Translations under genes and position numbers: made by a program
Part shown: in pieces, positions 58,255 through 64,000 of the stretch
Numbering within the stretch: position 1 is the stretch's first letter
Layout of the letters: every line of letters begins with the position of its first letter
Origin: Clostridiales bacterium
GTDB taxonomy: Bacteria > Bacillota > Clostridia > Peptostreptococcales > Acidaminobacteraceae
DNA length: 64,000 nucleotides
Direction: 5' to 3'
Assembly (NCBI GenBank): GCA_016342415.1
Contig: JAEIOD010000004.1
Span: 186,001-250,000 of the forward strand
The notes under the pieces: model-generated
What the model was told of the DNA's origin: nothing
Databases searched by the model: none
Seen by the model: only the letters and a program-made list of their open reading frames with translations

Positions 58255-59571
58255 TTATCTTTGTGCTTCAAATTCTCTTAATAGTTTTACAAATAACTCA
58301 GGAATTTGAGCTAATTTCTCTGGTGATTCAACGAATGAAATTCTGAACTGTGTACTTCCAGGATTATTTTCACCCTCTTTGATGTCATAGAACCCATTCA
58401 TTGGAGCAACCAATAAAGTTGTTTCAACGCCATTCATATCTACTGAACCTTCTCCTGCACAGTAAAGAATAAAATCAATTGCATCAAATCCAGGTTTAAC
58501 AACTTTTCTTACATCAATAACCGTATAGATAGAAGCATCAGGACTTGAAACGATTAAGTTTGGTTCTTGCTCTTTTAATCCTTTGTATACATTCAAGATT
58601 TTATCTTTGTAGTATTCTCTAATCTCAGCGCACCATCCTAAGATGCCTTCTTTGCTTTCATGAGCAAGTGCACCAAAGATATATTGACCAATTGCATTAG
58701 CACAAAGGTTAGCTGTATACTCAGCAACAGAACGGTTGTTAAATTCAGCATTATCAGTGATTAATGCACCAATTCTCAATCCACAAGCATTCCATACTTT
58801 TGAAGAGGTTTCAATACTCATTCTTCTACCTTCAATACCTGGTACGTCAGCGTCTGTAAGACCCCAAATACTTACCAATGGTTTATCTGATTCATAGTAT
58901 AACTCTCTATATGCTTCATCACTTACCATCCACATGTTGTATTTAACACATAATTCAGCTAATGACTTCATTGCATCATAATCGTATAATTGTCCAGTTG
59001 GATTGTCATAAGGAATAACAAGTAACGCACCTGGATTATTTGTTTTAATCACTTCTTCAATTTCGCTGATTTCTGGTAAAGTAAAGTTTCCATCATCAGA
59101 TAAATGACGTTTAACTGTTACTGTAGATCTACCAGTTCTTTGAGCAAATGAAATATAATTTGTATATGCTGGATCAATCATCAATAATGGTTTTTCCCCA
59201 GATCCCGCAGGACCACCTGTACCGATTAATAACAATTCCATTGCAGCTGATCCGCCATCAGTTACTTGAATGTGTAACTTACTCGTATCAAAACCTTCAC
59301 ATTCTAAGATGTTTCTGAAGGCATTTTGACTTTCCTCAGTACCAGCAGTTGTAGTATATCTAATAACACCTGTAGCAAAAGGACTCTCTGGAGCATTTAA
59401 CTCAAACATTCTTTTTTGCATAGCTGGGTTTGCTGGAAGAGAAACATTTCCTATACCAACGTTAATTACTGCCTCCGGCTTTACTTTACGCTCCTCATAC
59501 TTCATTTGAGCAAGACGTACAGCAGATGGCTTTCTTGATTCAAAGTGTGCTGAAAGAATTGGTTTACCCAT
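58255..59571 (-). CDS. PLP-dependent class I/II aminotransferase
   Basis: A 438-residue fold-type I aminotransferase. YDNPTGQLYDYDAM carries the Asn of the PLP site, MVSDEAYRELYY the Asp/Tyr pair and SIETSSKVWNACGLRIGALIT the PLP lysine; the terminal FRISFVE holds the substrate-carboxylate Arg. It resembles aspartate- or alanine-type transaminases but is slightly longer. The substrate is uncertain. The gene is alone on its strand with a GGGGGA ribosome site. Confidence 0.9.
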   Translation of the reverse strand: MGKPILSAHFESRKPSAVRLAQMKYEERKVKPEAVINVGIGNVSLPANPAMQKRMFELNAPESPFATGVIRYTTTAGTEESQNAFRNILECEGFDTSKLHIQVTDGGSAAMELLLIGTGGPAGSGEKPLLMIDPAYTNYISFAQRTGRSTVTVKRHLSDDGNFTLPEISEIEEVIKTNNPGALLVIPYDNPTGQLYDYDAMKSLAELCVKYNMWMVSDEAYRELYYESDKPLVSIWGLTDADVPGIEGRRMSIETSSKVWNACGLRIGALITDNAEFNNRSVAEYTANLCANAIGQYIFGALAHESKEGILGWCAEIREYYKDKILNVYKGLKEQEPNLIVSSPDASIYTVIDVRKVVKPGFDAIDFILYCAGEGSVDMNGVETTLLVAPMNGFYDIKEGENNPGSTQFRISFVESPEKLAQIPELFVKLLREFEAQR

Positions 59572-60031
59572 AATTCAATTTCCCCCTATAAAATTATAAT
59601 ATATTCTACATTAGTATAGTTTACTAAATACTTACAATCTGTTCCCTTACATTCTACCATCTCGTTCTTATAAATCCACTCTTTTTTATCGACCAGTCAA
59701 ATGAAATAATTAAAATACAAAATAATTTAAAATAACTCTTCAAAGTCCTTTTCAGAATAAAATTCGAGATGATTTATTCAGGTCTCACTCCAGTTTTTTA
59801 GCCGTTAACAAGACTTTTGTAATATACATTGACTATAGCATATTTAAGTAATCAATCGATCTTTAAATATTGCTATTATATTCTATCAACTTTATAACAT
59901 ATTTAAGTCTTTTGGTAAACCTTTAATTTGATAATAATTTATTTTTTTTAATATATATATTGAAAGTATATTATTTAATTATATGTTTAAAGTATACAAA
60001 TATTGTGTATTTTCTATAAAAGGGGGTTATC
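59572..60031. other. Intergenic, divergent genes
   Basis: 460 very AT-rich bases. GTATAT(T)AT and GTATAC repeats near 59965-60000 could be an operator for the MATE gene, but the region is too AT-rich to judge. No gene or known RNA seen. Confidence 0.4.
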
Positions 60032-61408
60032 ATGACATCTTATGATTTAACACAAGGTTCCTTAATAGAACACATAAAAAGAATTGCAATACCTGCTAGC
60101 ATTGGGTATTTATTTAATACGCTTTACAATGTCGTCGATACCTTTTATGCAGGAAAGCTGAGTACGGATGCTCTAGCTGGTATGACAATTTCTTTTCCAA
60201 TATTTTTTATTGTCATTGCTTTGTCTTCAGGTTTAGGTAGTGGTACTACAGCACTCAACTCCATAGCACTCGGCCAAAAAAGAGAAGATACATTTCATAA
60301 ACTCTCTAAAAATGCTGTTTTTTTAGGTTTAATATTCAGTGTTATGATTCTATTTATAGCCCCCATACTCACCCCATTTTTATTTAAAATGTCTGGTGCT
60401 ACAGGCAATGCAATGACATTAGGCGTTGATTATACCCAAACCATCTTCTATGGTGTCTTGTTCTTTATCATGAATGCGATATTAAATGGTTTTTTAAATG
60501 CGCAAGGTGATACAAAATCCTATAGGAATTTTCTGATATTCGGTTTTTTCTTAAATCTGATATTGGATCCATTGTTCATCTATGGTTGGTTTGGTTTGCC
60601 GAAGTTAAATACAGTCGGTGTTGCTCTTGCAACTGTTATCGTTCAATGTATCGGTACCATATATCTAATTTATAAAGTACTAAAGAGTCCGGTCTTTGAT
60701 AAACATGATTTTATACAAGCAAAACTGTCACCATATACTTCTAAAGAAATCTTAAAACAAGGTATACCGTCCAGTTTAAATATGGCAACGGTAGCCATTG
60801 GTGTTTTTGTAATAAATTATTTCATTCTTTTCTTTGCAGATGCTCCTACCATTGCTGGTTATGGTGCTGCAATAAGAATAGAACAGATGGCCCTTTTACC
60901 TGCTTTGGGTTTGAACATCGCTGTATTAACAATTACTGGACAAAGTTACGGTGCAAAAGACAAAAAAAGAATGTGGTCACTTTATAAACTAGCACTTAAA
61001 ATTGGAGTGACCATCATGCTCATGGGAGCTGCAATAATTTATCCTTTGGCACCTCTACTCATCAAACTCTTTAATAGTGATCCATCAGTAGTTGATGCAG
61101 GTACTGTTTACTTGAGAATAGAAGTATTCGCCTTTGCAACCTATGTCTTTTTATACACTGGTATTTCTTCTATGCAAGGCATCAAAAGGCCCAATTTCGC
61201 AATATTTATTGGATTATACCGCCAGATCGTATTACCGATCTTCTTATTCTATCTGCTTGGTGAAGTTTTTTATTTTGGTATTAAAGGGGTTTGGTATGGT
61301 ATTGTTATTATCAATTGGAGCGCAGTAATTATTACTGTTCTCTATCATAAAGCTTTAATGAAAAATCTATTATTTGAAGATCACATTTCAACGAATTCAG
61401 AACCTTAA
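60032..61408 (+). CDS. MATE family efflux transporter
   Basis: A 458-residue, 12-helix carrier that exports drugs or cations in exchange for Na+ or H+. The N-terminal NTLYNVVDTFYAGKLSTDALAG is the MATE family mark, and GFLNAQGDTKSYRNFLIFG is the end of the first half. GLNIAVLTITGQSYGAKDKKR marks the repeat in the second half. AGGGGG lies just upstream of the ATG. Substrate unknown. Followed by its own terminator. Confidence 0.92.
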   Translation: MTSYDLTQGSLIEHIKRIAIPASIGYLFNTLYNVVDTFYAGKLSTDALAGMTISFPIFFIVIALSSGLGSGTTALNSIALGQKREDTFHKLSKNAVFLGLIFSVMILFIAPILTPFLFKMSGATGNAMTLGVDYTQTIFYGVLFFIMNAILNGFLNAQGDTKSYRNFLIFGFFLNLILDPLFIYGWFGLPKLNTVGVALATVIVQCIGTIYLIYKVLKSPVFDKHDFIQAKLSPYTSKEILKQGIPSSLNMATVAIGVFVINYFILFFADAPTIAGYGAAIRIEQMALLPALGLNIAVLTITGQSYGAKDKKRMWSLYKLALKIGVTIMLMGAAIIYPLAPLLIKLFNSDPSVVDAGTVYLRIEVFAFATYVFLYTGISSMQGIKRPNFAIFIGLYRQIVLPIFLFYLLGEVFYFGIKGVWYGIVIINWSAVIITVLYHKALMKNLLFEDHISTNSEP

Positions 61409-61411
61409 AAA

Positions 61412-61432
61412 ACGAGTCCTTATATGGACTCG
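61412..61432. terminator. Terminator between MATE and nitroreductase genes
   Basis: ACGAGTCC and GGACTCGT form an 8-bp stem with a 5-base loop between convergent genes; A6 precedes it, so it works best for the minus strand. Confidence 0.8.
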
Positions 61433-61440
61433 TAATTACG

Positions 61441-61959
61441 TTACAATTTTTCATATGAAACTGTTGTAGAAAGAGGTTTCCTCATAGTTGAATGTCTATC
61501 CGCAGCAGCAGGTTCTCCCTCAGCATAACCGACAATAAGAATATTTATCGGTTCCAAATTATCAGGCAAGTTATATTCTTCCTTAATTATTTTAGGATCA
61601 AAATAACATACCCAAACCGTTCCCAGGTTCAAATCAGTCGCTTGCATCATCATATGATCTGTTACTATCGTTGCATCAATATGCGACAGATTGAAACCAT
61701 CAAACGGCCGTGTCCATGCTTGCTCTTTGTTGGTACAGACTAAAATCGCTAGAGGTGCACCAAATGTATTGGCGGCTTTTCCAAGTTTTTTCAGCCCCTC
61801 TTCTTCTTGTACTACAATCAGATGTTGTGGCTGTTTATTCGCACCTGTAGGTGCAACCCTACCGGCTTCTAAAATCATTTCCAATTTTTCAACTTCAACC
61901 TTTTGATCTTTATACTTTCTTACTGAATATCTTTTCTTTGCCAAATCTAAAAAATTCAT
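61441..61959 (-). CDS. Nitroreductase family FMN protein
   Basis: A 172-residue nitroreductase-fold protein: FLDLAKKRYSVRKYKDQKV binds FMN phosphate, EAGRVAPTGANKQPQHLIVV is the second conserved block, and NILIVGYAEGEPAA is the C-terminal one. Such enzymes reduce quinones, nitro compounds or other acceptors with NAD(P)H. No pathway context. Confidence 0.88.
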   Translation of the reverse strand: MNFLDLAKKRYSVRKYKDQKVEVEKLEMILEAGRVAPTGANKQPQHLIVVQEEEGLKKLGKAANTFGAPLAILVCTNKEQAWTRPFDGFNLSHIDATIVTDHMMMQATDLNLGTVWVCYFDPKIIKEEYNLPDNLEPINILIVGYAEGEPAAADRHSTMRKPLSTTVSYEKL

Positions 61960-62152
61960 TTTACACCTCTTTTATAGTTTCTTAGTTGTTTAATCATATT
62001 ATAGCAAACCTGTTTTAAAAAGATAGAATGCACTATTTAGTAAGATACTACCCAATAGGGTACTGCTGAAAAATAATTTTAAGATATTTTTAGGTCCTCA
62101 AGTCATGAAATAATAACAGTCATATCTCTACAAACTCTAATTTAGATCAAAA

Positions 62153-62179
62153 AAATCCTCAATAAGAAATTGAGGATTT
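62153..62179 (-). terminator. Terminator of the diguanylate cyclase gene
   Basis: AAATCCTCAAT and ATTGAGGATTT form an 11-bp stem with a 5-base loop, followed by T-rich bases on the minus strand, 14 bases after the stop. Confidence 0.9.
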
Positions 62180-62192
62180 ATAACTATTTTAT

Positions 62193-63902
62193 TCACGATC
62201 CAAAGACAACTCGGTTTTTACCGGCATTCTTAGCTTTATACATTAAGGTATCCGCTTCGTGTAATACTTCTTCAGCATCAGTTGAAAAACAAGTCGTTAT
62301 GCCAATACTTGCTGTTGTCACCAATCCTTCGTATTGCCACTCGTAAGATTCAATGTTTGCTCTGATTCTTTCTGCTATTTCTCTAAGTTCCTCTCGAGAA
62401 GTATCTTTTAAAAAGACTAGGAACTCTTCTCCACCGTAACGACCGACTTGATCATTTTCTCGAATGGATTTTTTTATAATTTGACTGATTTTGATTAAAA
62501 CTTCATCACCTGCAATATGGCCATAAGTATCATTAATTTCTTTGAAATCATCCAAATCCAGTAAAATCACTGCGTTATCAGTTTCTAAGTTAGAACTGAA
62601 GACATCTATAATTTTACCTCTATTATACAATTGAGTTAAGCTATCAGTCACTGAAGTATAATACAATTTTTTCTCCGTTTTAGATTTTGCACGTATTTCA
62701 ATTACAATAAAGACGACTGCTGTCAGTAATATGATGATACCGATTGTCATGACCAATATCAGATTTCTTGAAAGTATTAATTTTTCTTCATTGGCACTAT
62801 TCAGTTGTTCCAGTAAAGACATTTTATTATTTATCTCAGCGTATTTGAGTTCATCCAAACCAGATAGCATCTTTTCAAAATTATCATCAACATTCTTGTA
62901 TTCAAAATTAATTACATCATTATAGTACTTTGCAGCAGACTCGTAATGTTCTAAATCAAATTCCACATTCCCGATTGATTCCAAAAGATAAACCTCATAA
63001 GGATAAGAGTTTTCAGGATACGATGATTGATTATAATACTCTAGAGCTTTGACATAATGTAATAGGGCTTCATCCAAATCACTATTATAATAGTAATTGC
63101 CGATCATATCATGAACCATGTAAAGATGATAATAATTGTCAGACGGTATCAATTCCAAAAGCTCTTCAGCATAGGCTAGACCAATCTCAGGATCACCATT
63201 TTTAATATTTTCATATCCAAGTACTCTTTTATACGCGATATGTGGTTCCTCAACAACATAATTGTATGTTACAGCTTCAACTTGTTCCAAAGCCAAAGTG
63301 AACTTTTCAATTGCACTTTGGTGATTGCCATAAAAATAATCGATATTACCTAAAAATGAATAGTAGTTCACAAAACCTTTGTTATAATCAAGTTCATTTG
63401 ATAGGTCAAAAGCTTCTTCTGCAAATTTAGTCCCTTCATCATAGTCATAATTGTAAATATAACTGTAAGCAATGTTGTAATCGGCTTCAATTATACCAAT
63501 TTTATAATCGATCTCAGAAGAGATATCTCTCAATTGAAAACTACGTTGAGTACCATCTGTAATATTGCCAAAGAACATATCTATCTCGGCAAGATAATAC
63601 ACCACTTCTGCTTCCAACCTGGAGTACTGTTTCTTTTCCAATAACAATAAGCTTTCTTCCAGGTTTTCATAAGCTTCTTTGTAAGCATAATTATTCAAGT
63701 TAATCCTGGCTTGTAAAAATAATTCCAATGCCTGAGCACCAATAGATTTATCGTTAATCTGCTTATATTCAGCCAAGTCGTCACTATTAAAATCACCATT
63801 AATGACTCTCTCAATATAAACATCAATGGTATCTTCTATATCACCAAAGACCATGGTGCTAAAAGCTAATAATATTACTATCACTAAACACACTTTCCTC
63901 AT
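62193..63902 (-). CDS. Diguanylate cyclase with extracellular TPR sensor
   Basis: A 569-residue protein. A signal peptide (VCLVIVILLAFSTMVFG) is followed by about 340 residues of TPR-like helices (repeated A-Y-Y and L-x-Y patterns), one membrane helix near 380-402 (LILVMTIGIIILLTAVVFIV) and a GGDEF domain. The active site is GRYGGEEFLVF, and the inhibitory site RxxD (REND) lies five residues before it, so product inhibition is expected. DLDDFKEINDTYGH binds metal. It makes cyclic di-GMP in response to something bound outside by the TPR part. GAGGAGG precedes the ATG. Confidence 0.93.
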   Translation of the reverse strand: MRKVCLVIVILLAFSTMVFGDIEDTIDVYIERVINGDFNSDDLAEYKQINDKSIGAQALELFLQARINLNNYAYKEAYENLEESLLLLEKKQYSRLEAEVVYYLAEIDMFFGNITDGTQRSFQLRDISSEIDYKIGIIEADYNIAYSYIYNYDYDEGTKFAEEAFDLSNELDYNKGFVNYYSFLGNIDYFYGNHQSAIEKFTLALEQVEAVTYNYVVEEPHIAYKRVLGYENIKNGDPEIGLAYAEELLELIPSDNYYHLYMVHDMIGNYYYNSDLDEALLHYVKALEYYNQSSYPENSYPYEVYLLESIGNVEFDLEHYESAAKYYNDVINFEYKNVDDNFEKMLSGLDELKYAEINNKMSLLEQLNSANEEKLILSRNLILVMTIGIIILLTAVVFIVIEIRAKSKTEKKLYYTSVTDSLTQLYNRGKIIDVFSSNLETDNAVILLDLDDFKEINDTYGHIAGDEVLIKISQIIKKSIRENDQVGRYGGEEFLVFLKDTSREELREIAERIRANIESYEWQYEGLVTTASIGITTCFSTDAEEVLHEADTLMYKAKNAGKNRVVFGS

Positions 63903-64000
63903 GACAGCCTCCTCAATTAGGTATAGCTTCTTTATCCAATCAAATACTATTTCTAAAGATGAACTTTAAGAAAGAATATTTATTACACTTCATCATATAA

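Overview
The window is a 64 kb piece of a low-GC bacterial chromosome, most likely from an anaerobic Clostridia-type Firmicute. The support is indirect: AT-rich DNA, strong AGGAGG-type ribosome binding sites, hypA/hypB, multi-iron-sulfur flavoenzymes, a PTS operon under LicT-type antitermination, a glycine riboswitch, a DsbA-like gene with an apparent in-frame selenocysteine codon, and Trk potassium uptake. I cannot fix genus or species from this window.

Layout. 0-4.2 kb: a minus-strand operon hypB - large Fe-S/FAD oxidoreductase - hypA - membrane protein (running off the left edge). 4.6-10.2 kb: a transposase-derived protein coupled to an amine-oxidase-like flavoprotein, an acetyltransferase, an AlkC/AlkD-like HEAT-repeat protein and a Mut7-C RNase protein. 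10.3-22.6 kb is an accessory region: a GNAT-RLAN-ATP-grasp protein preceded by two tiny translationally coupled ORFs, an IS21-like remnant, a solitary topoisomerase III, a tyrosine recombinase / small ORF / large serine recombinase cassette, and an 879-residue HEPN-STAND-helical repeat-cold-shock-domain protein that looks like a defence (bacterial NLR-like) gene. 23-36.4 kb: small metabolic and acetyltransferase genes, some decayed (a GNAT pseudogene with two stops and a gene split by one amber codon), a cold-shock gene with a long leader, an EF-G paralogue, an EF-hand-like calcium protein and a second copy of the HEAT-repeat protein.

36.7-43.7 kb is a signalling unit: a Cache-domain histidine kinase, divergent from a solute-binding-domain histidine kinase plus an NtrC-type sigma-54 activator, followed by a sequence matching a -24/-12 promoter in front of brnQ. 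43.8-52.3 kb is a beta-glucoside PTS region transcribed leftwards: SurE-like lipoprotein - histidine phosphatase - licT - bglP - bglA - ptsH - ptsI. LicT-type RNA antiterminator/terminator pairs lie in front of bglP and, as a tandem pair, in front of the SurE-like gene, so sugar phosphorylation, the general PTS proteins and two phosphatases appear to share one control. 52.5-57.3 kb: a tandem glycine riboswitch before a dihydrolipoyl dehydrogenase, then trkA-trkH. 57.4-64 kb: the putative selenoprotein, a valine tRNA with an odd anticodon loop, an aminotransferase, a MATE transporter, a nitroreductase and a TPR-GGDEF diguanylate cyclase.

The three places I would look at first are the ATP-grasp operon with its micro-ORFs (10.6-13.1 kb), the HEPN-STAND-cold-shock protein (19.9-22.6 kb) and the UxxC selenoprotein (57.4-58.0 kb). 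All calls are from reading the sequence; no database search was run.
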